DNA of 64,000 nt from a virus: the IMG/VR virus record IMGVR_UViG_3300049811_000692, positions 1 through 64,000 of that record; one strand, 5' to 3'. Positions 40,871 to 50,391 of the stretch are shown one piece after another. A program made the position numbers and the translations under genes. The stretch's first letter is position 1; every line of letters starts with the position of its first letter. The notes beneath the pieces are model-generated. The model saw nothing but the letters and a program-made list of their open reading frames with translations, was not told the DNA's origin and made no database searches.

Positions 40871-43800
40871 GTGGACGGTCCTCCTCCCATCGTGCGCGGC
40901 GAGGGCGGCAAGAAGTCCGCCCCGGTCGTCACGCCGCCGCCCGTCGAGGCCCCGAACAGCCTGCGCGCGCGCTCGCGGATCCGGGCGCTCTTCGCGCTGA
41001 GCGAGGGGCCCATCGCCGGCTTTTCGAACGTGCTGCGCCAGATCTATCTCGACGGCGTCCCGCTGGTGGACGCGAACGGCAAGACGAACTTCGAGGGCGT
41101 GACGGTCGAGACCCGCAACGGGGACGCGACGCAGCCGCCCTTCAACGACTTCCCGGTGGCGGAAGACACCTTCGCGGTCAGCGTGAAGGTCGAGCAGGCC
41201 GCGACGCCGCCGGTCCGGACGCTCGACTGCACGGCCCGCGACCGCATCCGCGTCATCGTCCAGGTGAGCGCGCTCTACCTGATGGACGACAAGGGGAACA
41301 TCGGCACCAACCGCGTCGAGTGGGCGCTCGACTGGCGCATCGCCGGCGGCGGAGGCTGGGTCCAGCTTCACGCCGGCGCGATCGACGGCAAGTGCATGTC
41401 GCCCTACCAGCGCGCGGTCACGCTGCCGGTGCCCCACAACGGGATGATCGAGCTCCGGCTGAGGCGGGTGTCTCCGGACCCGGCCGACAGCAAGAACCAG
41501 AGCGAACTGTTCTGGGTCAGCTACGCCTCGATCCTCGACCAGAAGCTCACCTACCCCGGCACGGCGCTGGTCGCGATCGGCTTCGACGCGACGAACCAGG
41601 GCGGCACCATGCCGCAGGTCACCTTCGAGCCGGATGGCGGAATCCTGTGCGAGGTGCCGGTCAACTACAACCCAGCGACCAGGGTCTATACCGGCATGTG
41701 GGACGGGACCTTCAAGAAGGCCTGGACCGACAACCCCGCCTGGATCTTCTGGACGCTCGCGACCAACCCGGACTGGGGCGGTGGAGCGGCTCTCTCGGCG
41801 GGCCTGACGTCGCCGGCGGCGGCCTACTCCGCGGCCACCGGGCTGGTGGACAAGTGGGCCCTCTACACGATCGGCCAGTACTGCGACGAGTTGGTTCCGA
41901 ACGGCCTTGGCGGAACGGAACCGCGCTACCGGTTCAACGCCTGGATCGATCGCGCTGACGAGGCGTACCGGGTGCTGCAGGCCATCGCCGGCGTCTTCCG
42001 CGCGATGGTGTATTGGGGCCGCGGCCAGATCGTGCCCGTGGCGGACATGCCCCGGAACCCGGTCAAGCTGGTCAGCAAGGTCAACGTCATCAACGGCGCG
42101 TTCGAGTACTCCGTCGCCTCCCTGCGGGCGCGGCACTCGGTCGTGCGGGTCCGCTGGCGCGATCCCGCGCTCCAGTACCGCGAGAACGTCGCGGTGGTGG
42201 AGGACGCGGACATGATGGCCGAGATCGGCGTCCGGCCGATCGATTACGAGGCGCTCGGCTGCACCTCGCTCGCCCAGGCGATCCGCATGGGCAAGTGGGT
42301 GCTCTACACGGAGAAGTACGAGAGCGGGTTGCTGACCTACCGGGCCGCGCTCGACCACATCACGGTCGCGCCCGGCGAGGTGATTGCGGTCCAAGACGAG
42401 GACCGGGCCGGCGTCGCCTTCTCCGGGCGCTTGGCGCGCAGCCGCCTCTCTACGACCTACGTTCAGCTGGATCGCCCTGTGACCCTGGTTGGCGGCCAGA
42501 CCTACAGCCTGCGGATCGTGTACGAGGACGGGACGCTGAGCGCGCTCCTGCCCATCACCACGCCCGCCAGCACGACGGACACGCTGACCCTGGGGACGGC
42601 GCTGGCGCAGAATGTCCTGCCCGAGGCGGTGTGGATGATCTACGCCTCGAACATCGAGCCCGAGACCTATCAGGTCGTCCACATCGAGGAGCAGCAGGAC
42701 GGCTCCTTCGAGGTGTCGGCGCTGCGGCACCACGCCGGCAAGTTCAACTACATCGAGCTGGGCTGGGCGCTGCCGGGGCGCCCAGAGACGATGTACCCGA
42801 CGAACGTCGGGGCGATGAGCTCGCCGACCAACCTCGTCATCCGCGAGTACCTCACGGGCGTGGGCGGCACGCCGCTGGTGCGGGTGGTGTTCTCCTGGTC
42901 CTTCGTCACCGACCCGCGGGTGGTGGCCTTCGAGGCGCGCTGGATCAAGGGCGGGATCGTCTCGCCGGTGCAGACCGTCACCGAGACGAGCGTCGAGTTC
43001 GCGGACCTGGTGCCCGGCACCTACAGCTTCCAGGTGCGCGCGCTGGGCGGGGCCGGCAACGCCTCGGCGTGGGTGACGCTGGACAACCAGGCGGTGGACG
43101 GCCAGGCCGACCCACCGGCGCCGCCCAGCGCTCTGCAGCTCCTCTCCGGCATCCGTAACGTGCAGGTGAACTGGACCCGGCCGGCCGGGCTCTACACCCG
43201 CAACTTCGAGGTCTGGGCGGCGACGACCGGCTTCAACAACCTGGCGAACGACGCGACCACGAACATCGGCTCGGCGCCGGCGTTCGGGGCGTTCTCCAAG
43301 ATCGGGGACACGGACGGCACGAGCTTCGTCCACGCCGACCTGCTGCCGTCGCACGTCTGGTGGTACATGGTCCGGACGATCGACGTCTTCGGCCAGTGGA
43401 GCACCTTCGTCGGCCCGGCCGGCGTGCGGACCTCGCAGCTGGTGGCGGCGGACATCCGCGACGGCATCATCAACACCGCGAAGTTCGCCTCGAGCATCAG
43501 CCCCGTGGGGCTGGTGACGTCGGGCGGCGTTCCGGCGTCGAAGGCCGAGGACGTGATCTACCACACGCCCACGAACCGGCTGTACCGCTGGGACGTGGGC
43601 GCCGCGGCCTACGTGGCGGTGGTGCGGACGTCGGAGCTCGACGGCGCGCTGGCGGCGACGAACTTCCCGACCGGCCTGCGCCCCGTCGAGGTCGTATCCT
43701 CGCTCCCCTCGACGGGCAACTTCGAGGGCCGGGTGGTGATGCTGACCACCGACGACAAGCTCTACCGGCACAACGGGACGGCCTGGATCTCGACCGTGGC

Positions 43801-45868
43801 CGCAGCGGACGTGTCGGGGGCGCTGGCGGCCGGCAACTTCCCGAACAGCCTGCGCCCGGTCGAGGTGGTGGCGACGCTCCCGGCAAGCGGGAACTTCGCG
43901 GGGCGCATGGCGTTCCTGACGACGGACAACAAGCTGTACCGGCACAACGGGACGGCCTGGATCGCGTCGCTGGCGGCGACGGACCTGACCGGGTCCATCA
44001 CCTCCACCCAGATCACGGACGGGGCGATCTCGACGCCCAAGCTCGCCGCCGGCGCGGTGACGGCGAGCGAGCTCGCCGCGAACGCGGTGACGGCCAACAA
44101 GATCCTGGCGGGCGCCGTCTCGGCGGCCGCCATCGCGGCCGGCGCCATCTCGGCCAGCAAGCTGGTGGTCGGGGACACCTCGAACATCTTCCCCGACTTC
44201 GATGCGATCGATCCGGGCTTCTGGGCCGGGCCACACAGCTTCGTGGGGCAGACCAGCGCGGCCTTCGGACGCCAGGCGCTCGTCATCCCCTTCAACGCGA
44301 GCACGATCGCTAGCGACTCCGGCTACATCCAGGTCGAGCCCGGAGCCGAATACCGGGTGGAGATGGGGCTGGCCTGCGAGGTGGCCGGCGCCTTGGCGAC
44401 GGGCCAGGTGGTCTGGTTCTCCATGAATGGGTCTGGTGTGCTGACCTACCTCTCGGCGGACACCTTCGCGTCGAGCGACGTGACGGCCGCGGCCCGCTAC
44501 GGGGCCAACGTGGTGGCGCCGGCGACGGCCCGCCGGGCGGTGATCCGCCTGACCCGCTGGTCAGGGGGCACGGGCGGGGTGACCGGCGGCGGCGTGGTGA
44601 TGCGGCGTCGGGCGACGGGAAGCCTAATCGTGGACGGCGCGATCACGGCCGCGAAGATCGCGACCGACGCGGTCGAGGCGGCGAAGATCCAAGCCGATGC
44701 GGTGACGGCGACGAAGATCGCCGCGGGCGCGGTGACGGCCGACAAGATCGCAGCGAACTCCATCGTGGCGTCCAAGGTGATGATCGGGGACACCTCGAAC
44801 GTGTTCCCCGACTACGACTGCGAGGACAGCAGCTTTTGGACCGGCGACCACACCTTCGCGACCATGGGGATCGCCAGCTATGGGCGCCGCGAACTGCGCA
44901 TCCCGATGGGGGCGAGCGACACCCAGTCGTTGAGCGGCTACTTCATGGTGGAGCCCAGCACGTCCTACTGGATCGAGGGCGCGCTGCGCTGCGACACCGC
45001 GGGCGACACCGTCACCTTGGTGATCGAGTGGTACACGCTGACGGGCGGCGGCGTGCCCTCCTACAGCTCCGAGACCGTGATCGGGACGAGCACCTCGACC
45101 AGTTGGAGTAGGCCGGGCCTGGCGGTGACGTCAGGCTCCAGCATCCGGCGCGCACGCATCCGGTTCCGCCGCACGGCGGGCGGCACGTCCCAGGTGCGCT
45201 GCGGCGGCGTGATGATCCGCCGCCGGGCCATCGGCAACCTGATCGTGGACGGGTCGATCACGGCCGAGAAAATCGCGGCCAACGCCATCACGGCCAACGA
45301 GATTGCGGCCAACGCCATCACGGCGAGCGAGCTGGCGGCCGACTCGGTGGTCTTTGGGAAGGTGGCGGCGGGGGCGATCAAGAGCGCCCAGATCGCTACG
45401 GGCGAGATCCGAGCCACGCATATGGCGTCGGAGACGATCCTGACCCAGACGGGGCAGATCGCGGACCTGATCGTCGCGGAGGCGAAGATCCAGGGAGAGG
45501 CGGTCTCACACGTTTTTCAGGCAACGCAAATATTTGACCCGCCCTGGTATAACATCAGCTGGGCGCACATCCTTTCCGCCCGCTTTTACAGCAATAGTGC
45601 CAGAACAGGTCTCTTGGCTTGTTTTTACCGAGTTGGGAAAAACGGGTCGGCGAGCATCGGGCATTCCATCAATTGCTGGGTAACGCCCGATTCGGGCGGC
45701 GGCGGCATGGTCGCCGAGGCCGGGGGGGACATTTGGTTTGAAACGGCGGTGACGACGGGCTTTGTCTATGTGCCGCCGGGGTGGTTCACCTTGAACATCT
45801 ACGTTTCAAGTGGCGCGAACGCAGCATTTCACCGCGTCCACCCTGTCCTGTTTTTGAGGTCCCGATGA
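40871..45868 (+). CDS. tip attachment protein J (host-recognition tail hub)
   Basis: A 1665-aa central tail-tip protein. The N-terminal 600 residues match lambda gpJ (LRARSRIRALFALSEGPIAG, LYLDGVPLVDANG-type strand, WGRGQIVPVADMP). Two fibronectin-like units follow (about residues 650-860), then three short LYRxNGTAW-type units (about 895-1035), and two related jelly-roll-like modules starting GDTSNIFPD (residue 1098) and GDTSNVFPD (1303), separated by AAGAVTADKIAANS repeats. The last 120 residues are encoded by clearly AT-richer DNA. Start GTG 40871. Confidence 0.88.
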   Translation: MDGPPPIVRGEGGKKSAPVVTPPPVEAPNSLRARSRIRALFALSEGPIAGFSNVLRQIYLDGVPLVDANGKTNFEGVTVETRNGDATQPPFNDFPVAEDTFAVSVKVEQAATPPVRTLDCTARDRIRVIVQVSALYLMDDKGNIGTNRVEWALDWRIAGGGGWVQLHAGAIDGKCMSPYQRAVTLPVPHNGMIELRLRRVSPDPADSKNQSELFWVSYASILDQKLTYPGTALVAIGFDATNQGGTMPQVTFEPDGGILCEVPVNYNPATRVYTGMWDGTFKKAWTDNPAWIFWTLATNPDWGGGAALSAGLTSPAAAYSAATGLVDKWALYTIGQYCDELVPNGLGGTEPRYRFNAWIDRADEAYRVLQAIAGVFRAMVYWGRGQIVPVADMPRNPVKLVSKVNVINGAFEYSVASLRARHSVVRVRWRDPALQYRENVAVVEDADMMAEIGVRPIDYEALGCTSLAQAIRMGKWVLYTEKYESGLLTYRAALDHITVAPGEVIAVQDEDRAGVAFSGRLARSRLSTTYVQLDRPVTLVGGQTYSLRIVYEDGTLSALLPITTPASTTDTLTLGTALAQNVLPEAVWMIYASNIEPETYQVVHIEEQQDGSFEVSALRHHAGKFNYIELGWALPGRPETMYPTNVGAMSSPTNLVIREYLTGVGGTPLVRVVFSWSFVTDPRVVAFEARWIKGGIVSPVQTVTETSVEFADLVPGTYSFQVRALGGAGNASAWVTLDNQAVDGQADPPAPPSALQLLSGIRNVQVNWTRPAGLYTRNFEVWAATTGFNNLANDATTNIGSAPAFGAFSKIGDTDGTSFVHADLLPSHVWWYMVRTIDVFGQWSTFVGPAGVRTSQLVAADIRDGIINTAKFASSISPVGLVTSGGVPASKAEDVIYHTPTNRLYRWDVGAAAYVAVVRTSELDGALAATNFPTGLRPVEVVSSLPSTGNFEGRVVMLTTDDKLYRHNGTAWISTVAAADVSGALAAGNFPNSLRPVEVVATLPASGNFAGRMAFLTTDNKLYRHNGTAWIASLAATDLTGSITSTQITDGAISTPKLAAGAVTASELAANAVTANKILAGAVSAAAIAAGAISASKLVVGDTSNIFPDFDAIDPGFWAGPHSFVGQTSAAFGRQALVIPFNASTIASDSGYIQVEPGAEYRVEMGLACEVAGALATGQVVWFSMNGSGVLTYLSADTFASSDVTAAARYGANVVAPATARRAVIRLTRWSGGTGGVTGGGVVMRRRATGSLIVDGAITAAKIATDAVEAAKIQADAVTATKIAAGAVTADKIAANSIVASKVMIGDTSNVFPDYDCEDSSFWTGDHTFATMGIASYGRRELRIPMGASDTQSLSGYFMVEPSTSYWIEGALRCDTAGDTVTLVIEWYTLTGGGVPSYSSETVIGTSTSTSWSRPGLAVTSGSSIRRARIRFRRTAGGTSQVRCGGVMIRRRAIGNLIVDGSITAEKIAANAITANEIAANAITASELAADSVVFGKVAAGAIKSAQIATGEIRATHMASETILTQTGQIADLIVAEAKIQGEAVSHVFQATQIFDPPWYNISWAHILSARFYSNSARTGLLACFYRVGKNGSASIGHSINCWVTPDSGGGGMVAEAGGDIWFETAVTTGFVYVPPGWFTLNIYVSSGANAAFHRVHPVLFLRSR

Positions 45869-46275
45869 AGGTATGGACGGCGTTTCCGGTGGGCGGGGGA
45901 TTGGCAAGGTGGAAAGCCTTTTCTCCCGTGGCGGACTGCCCCGACCCGGCACCGGAAGCTGGTGTGGAGCTGGTCGAGGGCGACTACCCGAGCGAGACGC
46001 ACTACCGCACAGCCGGCGGCGACATCCTCCCGCGCGGCGCCATCCTCGGCGCCCTTCCCCCAACGGTGGCGGCCGACGGGATCGAGGAGGTCGTCATGGC
46101 GGGCCTGCCGATGCCCTGCGAGCTCACCGTGGAGGACCCGAACAAGCAGATGACCCAGGCCACAGTCACCGGCGGCACGGTGACTCTCACCTTCGCGCTG
46201 GCCGGCACATGGACGATCTGGGTGGAGGCGCCGCCCGAGTACCAGACCTGGAAGGGGACGATCCTTGCGACTTGA
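45865..46275 (+). CDS. small tail-associated hypothetical protein
   Basis: A 136-aa protein starting at ATG 45865, overlapping the J stop. It has a central GDILPRGAILGALPPTVAADG and an Ig-like end (VTLTFALAGTWTIWVEAP). Similar small genes follow J in related phages and are linked to fibre attachment; no family is assigned. Confidence 0.5.
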   Translation: MKVWTAFPVGGGLARWKAFSPVADCPDPAPEAGVELVEGDYPSETHYRTAGGDILPRGAILGALPPTVAADGIEEVVMAGLPMPCELTVEDPNKQMTQATVTGGTVTLTFALAGTWTIWVEAPPEYQTWKGTILAT

Positions 46276-46675
46276 TCTTGGCCCGGCCCTGGCGGCCGTG
46301 AAGGCTGAGGCGCTGGCGCGGGTGGACGCCGAGGCCGAAGAGGCCCGCCGGGCCTGGATCACGCTCGGGGCCGGGCAGGCCATGGAGTACATGGCCACCG
46401 AGGCCGACGCGCGGGCCTACCAAGCGGCGCGCGCGGCCAGCGCCCCGGCAGATCCCATCGGGTCATGGCCCTGGCTCGAAGCGGAGCAGGCGGCGCGGGG
46501 CGGCGCGATGCCGCTTGGCGATATCGCCGACGAGGTGGTCGCGAACGCGAATGGGTGGACGGCGGCGGGCGCCGCCATCAAGGCGCTCCGGCGCGGCCGC
46601 AAGCTGCAGATCGAGTCCGCCGCGACCATCACGGCCGTGCGCGCGGCATTCCCGATCCCCTGGCCGGCGCCTTGA
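46265..46675 (+). CDS. small helical tail-fibre-associated protein
   Basis: A 136-aa protein with a TTG start at 46265 supported by a GAAGGGG Shine-Dalgarno. The opening pattern (helix, then ITLGAGQAMEYMATEADARAY) is common in small proteins encoded next to tail fibres of alphaproteobacterial phages. Role unknown; it may be an assembly helper. Confidence 0.5.
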   Translation: MRLDLGPALAAVKAEALARVDAEAEEARRAWITLGAGQAMEYMATEADARAYQAARAASAPADPIGSWPWLEAEQAARGGAMPLGDIADEVVANANGWTAAGAAIKALRRGRKLQIESAATITAVRAAFPIPWPAP

Positions 46676-46677
46676 GC

Positions 46678-46709
46678 CTTGCGTGGCGCTCAAAGGGGTC
46701 GCCACACAT
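46678..46709 (+). promoter_or_regulatory. late promoter-like element, copy 6
   Basis: CTTGCG (46678-46683), 16 bases, CGCCACACAT (46700-46709), 25 bases before the ATG at 46734. It heads the spike segment. Confidence 0.45.
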
Positions 46710-46733
46710 GAGGTGCAGCAGGAGAGTGGCCGC

Positions 46734-47081
46734 ATGGGAAAAATGCATCCGCAGGACCGAGAGCGGGCGCGCTACGTGCTGTCGCAGTCGTTCTCGACGC
46801 CGAGCACCAAGAGCAACGCCCAGGTGATGGAGGGGACGCTCTGGTTCTTCGTTGCGGGAACCTTCGCTGGGGAGATCAGCGTCGAGGGGTCGCTGGACGG
46901 AGGCGTGACCTGGGCTCCGGTCCTTGCTGACAGCGCGGGGTCGCGTCTGGCGCTTTCCGAAACCGGAATGCTGTCCATTCCTTCCCCGGAAGCGGCAACC
47001 CTCATGCGCCTTGGAACAAGCGCCTCCTTCTCAGGAACCGCGCTCGCGCGCCTGTCCGGGGGGTGGGCGCCGGCGCCATGA
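46734..47081 (+). CDS. small beta-rich tail protein
   Basis: A 115-aa protein with GTLWFFVAGTFAGEISVEGS and DGGVTWAPVL strands, suggesting a small beta-sandwich. It overlaps the spike gene (ATGA) and is probably a spike base or adaptor. GCAGGAG serves as Shine-Dalgarno. Confidence 0.5.
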   Translation: MGKMHPQDRERARYVLSQSFSTPSTKSNAQVMEGTLWFFVAGTFAGEISVEGSLDGGVTWAPVLADSAGSRLALSETGMLSIPSPEAATLMRLGTSASFSGTALARLSGGWAPAP

Positions 47082-49051
47082 GCGCAACGATGGGCCGGGC
47101 CTTTACGGGTGTCACTCCTGGTGTCCTGCAGTGGCAGAACCGCGCCCTGCCCTTGCCGCCCCAGGCGTTCGATCGCCGGGCGGGCGATCCTGAATACCAA
47201 GGACAACAGGCGGCGCTCTCCAAGTGGATCGCCGCGCTCGATGGCGACTACCGCCACGGCCATCTGCCGCGCGGCCTGTACCGCCTGAGCGGCGCCGAGC
47301 AGATCACGAAGGTCGTTGGAAACGCCATCAGCATCCAGGGCGACGGCCGCGGCCGGTCGATCATCTGGGCCGACGACACCTTCACGGGCGTCATGCTGCA
47401 TTTCGAGGACATCTGGTGGGCCAGCGACCAATCGCGCGCCCCGTCCGGCGTGGTCCCCAGCCCTGGCCAGTACGCGGCCAACAACTGGTCCTACCAGCTC
47501 AATCAGGCGTGGCAGGGGCGCCTCGCGCTCCGGGATTTCTCCCTGGTCGGGAGCATCGTGAACCGCGCAACGGGCGCCATTGCCGCGCCGCGCCAGCACG
47601 GGATCCAGTTCACGGATCGAATCGACCACGCGCAACTCATCGGCCTTGACCTCCTCAACATGGCCGGCAGCGGCATCCGGCAGGTGACAGGCCCCGGCTT
47701 GGGCGCGGCCGGCCTTCGTGAGTGCCAGGTCGAGCGGTTGATGTTCCGGCACTGCGGGTGGGGGCAGGAGTTCCCGGCCTTCGACCTCAATTTCACCGGC
47801 ACCGGCGGCAGCCAGGGTAATTACTACCGCATCAGGGGTAGCGAATGGGCCAACTGCCACGGGACGCACATCCGCATCAGAAACGAAGGCAACGGGAGCG
47901 CTGGCGCGACGCGCATCATTGATTTTCTGGACCTCACGTCGCATGGCGAAAGTAGCTGGAACCCCGCGGGGGCCGGATACGACGCCTCGATCCCGTTGCC
48001 GGGCGGCTCCCGCTGGCACCTGATCGACATACTGGGCCACGTCGATACTGTCCATTTTCGCGGCGTGAGAACAACACACTCCCTTGACGGGCACTTCATC
48101 TATCATATCGGCGCCGTCAACGGAAAAACGCCATTTGAAATCTTCATCACCGAGTCCTTCAATGAAGGAGCCGGAACAAATCTACTATGGGTCGAGCACG
48201 GCTACGAAATCGTCGCGGATTTCTACGAAACAGCGGGCGGCCTAATTCGCGTCGGGAGCGGCGTAACGGGGGCCGTTACTCTTCGCGGCCCAGCCCACGA
48301 TAAGTTGAACGTCGATATCGCGGAGCCGGTTAGGCACCTAGTCTCCATGGCGGGGTCGAGCCCGCGCACGAACCTCCCGCTCCGCGTCGCGCATGTGGAT
48401 AGTCGCCACGCGAGGAGCGAGGGGTCCGCCTTGACCATCGGCCGCGCCAGCGTCCTGCAATACGCCAGAACCCTCGGCACGGGTGCGACAACCAACTTCG
48501 CGTTCACGGACGATTCACTCGTAGGCCAGAACGTGATCGCCGGCACACAAGCGGGCGAAGCCATCCGGCTTGAGGCCGGCACGATGGCGCTCATCGCCTA
48601 CCATGTGCTCGCCATCGGGGTGACGACCATCCGGGCAGAGTGGCGAGGCGTGGTGCTCGCGCACCGCCTCACCAACGCGGCCAGCCTGACGATCATCGGC
48701 GGCGCCGGCGCGTCGATCCCACCCGACACATCGGATACGGCTCCCGGGGCCTCTGCCCGCCTCGCCATCGCGGCGGACACGGTTCAGGGTGGGGTGCAGT
48801 TCACCGCGACGCAGGCGTCCACCATCAACTGGCACCTTCGGGCCGAGGTAATCACGATCGGTCAGGTGGTGGCGGGCAACCTGGGCGTTGCCCAGGCGCT
48901 CCTTGAGCAGGCCGCCGCCGGCCCGATTGCCGAGCTGGCCACGTCCCGCGTGCGCGGCTTCTTCGCGGATGACGCGGCTGCGGGCGCGGCGGGCGTGACC
49001 AGCGGCCAGCGCTTCATCCTCGCTACAGGCAAGCTCGCGGTGAAGACATGA
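47078..49051 (+). CDS. tail spike, beta-helix type
   Basis: A 657-aa protein. After an N-terminal attachment region (to about residue 60) it shows the rhythm of a right-handed beta-helix: ISIQGDGRGRSIIWADD, GIQFTDRIDHAQLIGLDLLN, a Cys-containing RECQVERLMFRHCGWG rung and FTGTGGSQGNYYRIRGSEWA. Such spikes bind and often cut capsular or O-antigen polysaccharide; no catalytic residues can be assigned here. The DNA between about 48050 and 48330 is visibly AT-richer than the rest. Confidence 0.7.
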   Translation: MSATMGRAFTGVTPGVLQWQNRALPLPPQAFDRRAGDPEYQGQQAALSKWIAALDGDYRHGHLPRGLYRLSGAEQITKVVGNAISIQGDGRGRSIIWADDTFTGVMLHFEDIWWASDQSRAPSGVVPSPGQYAANNWSYQLNQAWQGRLALRDFSLVGSIVNRATGAIAAPRQHGIQFTDRIDHAQLIGLDLLNMAGSGIRQVTGPGLGAAGLRECQVERLMFRHCGWGQEFPAFDLNFTGTGGSQGNYYRIRGSEWANCHGTHIRIRNEGNGSAGATRIIDFLDLTSHGESSWNPAGAGYDASIPLPGGSRWHLIDILGHVDTVHFRGVRTTHSLDGHFIYHIGAVNGKTPFEIFITESFNEGAGTNLLWVEHGYEIVADFYETAGGLIRVGSGVTGAVTLRGPAHDKLNVDIAEPVRHLVSMAGSSPRTNLPLRVAHVDSRHARSEGSALTIGRASVLQYARTLGTGATTNFAFTDDSLVGQNVIAGTQAGEAIRLEAGTMALIAYHVLAIGVTTIRAEWRGVVLAHRLTNAASLTIIGGAGASIPPDTSDTAPGASARLAIAADTVQGGVQFTATQASTINWHLRAEVITIGQVVAGNLGVAQALLEQAAAGPIAELATSRVRGFFADDAAAGAAGVTSGQRFILATGKLAVKT

Positions 49052-50391
49052 TGGCGCTCACCCCCGTTACGCCGGCCGGCGTTCGCCGCACCCCGAACCT
49101 CGGCAGCTTCTACTCGCTTCCCAGCGGGGCGGGCCCCCGTATTCTGTCGCCGACCGATTGGATTGACCTCATCATCTGCTGGGGACAGTCCAACATGGGG
49201 AACGGCGGGTGGCCGGGGAACCCAAACAGCGACCTGGCCTTTGAGCCCTACCCGGGACGGCTGCTCTGCCTCGATAGAAGCGAGCTTCACGCCGTCCAGG
49301 GAGACGAAGGGTCGAACTTCCTGGACCCCGCCGAAATCCTGGCGTTCCGCTCTCTCCTTGATCGTGCCGGCGAGCCGATCTTCCAGAGCATGGCGATCGC
49401 CGTGGCCTACGCCGACATCTGCGAGGCGCGTCGCCAGCCGTGGCCGGCGACCGTGATCCTCACCGTGACGCAGCCCGGGACCGCCCTCAATCACCACCTC
49501 CCAGCCTCGATCCCGGGGAGCAACGCGGACGGGGTGCGGAACTCCACAAACCTCCTCAACGGGGTCCGCGCGGTGGTGAACCTCGCCGCGAAGCATGGCA
49601 TGCGCGTTCGCGCGCGCTCGATCGGCTCGCGGGGCGAGGGGCGCGTGCAGGCGCCCATCCTCTTGGCCGACTACGGCGCCACTCTTTCCGCCTACGGCGC
49701 GTGGCAGGATGCCGAGGTGCGGGCGATCACGCGACAGCCGAACCCGCTGCGGATCGGCATACTGCAGACCGGCCAGCCGCGGAGCAGCGCGGCCGTCGCG
49801 GATGTCGCATCCGTGATGCAGCAGCAGGCCGCCCTTGTGCGGGCAGAACCCGCTAGGTGGTTCATGATGGCGCCGCTCTATGCCTCGACCCTGCGCGGCT
49901 CCGCGGCCAACTCCCACCCGGCGCCGGCGGGCCGGAAAATGGGCGCGGCGGCCGCCGGCGTGGCGCTTGCCGTAGAGGCCGCCGGCGGCACCTGGAATGA
50001 CCTCTCGATCGACGCCATCCGGCCGGTCAGCTCCACCGTCCTGCGCGCCTTCGTCCGCTTCCCGCCGGGCGTCACGCCCACCCTCGCGCTCGACACCACC
50101 TGGCAGGCGGCGAGGCGGGGCTGCCGACCCTCATCCGGCACTACCTCCGGGCCGAGGGAATCGACCTCGCGCAGCGCACGACGCCGATCGAGCAGCAGAT
50201 GGCTCCGGCGCTCGACGCCGAAATCCTTGCCGACCCCGAGCTATCCTTCTGGGTCCGCGCGGACGCGGCGAATGTGGTGGAGACGGTGGGGCCGGTCGTG
50301 CACCAGTGGCGCGACCGCCGGCCGGGCAATGCGGTCGTGTTCACCCAGGCGGCCGCCGGGCGCCGAGGCGCGCCCGTCATCTCCTTGGTAG
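49048..50391 (+). CDS. SGNH-type esterase of the tail fibre, 5' part of a frame-disrupted gene
   Basis: A 447-residue frame whose real part ends near residue 354. IDLIICWGQSNMGNG is a clear GDSL/SGNH block I with its catalytic Ser; TVILTVTQPGTALNHH and the late NSHPAPAG (His) fit later blocks. Sugar O-deacetylation is the expected activity. After 50110 this frame turns into Ser/Arg-rich junk, while the -1 frame takes up a sensible sequence (LPTLIRHYLRAEGIDLAQ) that continues into the next feature. One extra G in the GGGG run at 50117-50120 would fuse both. Confidence 0.7.
   Translation: MMALTPVTPAGVRRTPNLGSFYSLPSGAGPRILSPTDWIDLIICWGQSNMGNGGWPGNPNSDLAFEPYPGRLLCLDRSELHAVQGDEGSNFLDPAEILAFRSLLDRAGEPIFQSMAIAVAYADICEARRQPWPATVILTVTQPGTALNHHLPASIPGSNADGVRNSTNLLNGVRAVVNLAAKHGMRVRARSIGSRGEGRVQAPILLADYGATLSAYGAWQDAEVRAITRQPNPLRIGILQTGQPRSSAAVADVASVMQQQAALVRAEPARWFMMAPLYASTLRGSAANSHPAPAGRKMGAAAAGVALAVEAAGGTWNDLSIDAIRPVSSTVLRAFVRFPPGVTPTLALDTTWQAARRGCRPSSGTTSGPRESTSRSARRRSSSRWLRRSTPKSLPTPSYPSGSARTRRMWWRRWGRSCTSGATAGRAMRSCSPRRPPGAEARPSSPW

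Noticed and set aside
39995-44236. 1413-codon minus-strand open frame opposite J
   Set aside because: Same GC artefact; the plus strand has clear gpK, gpI and gpJ signatures.
50111-50121. Programmed frameshift site in the esterase gene
   Set aside because: No X-XXY-YYZ heptamer or stimulatory hairpin is evident; a one-base indel explains the data better.
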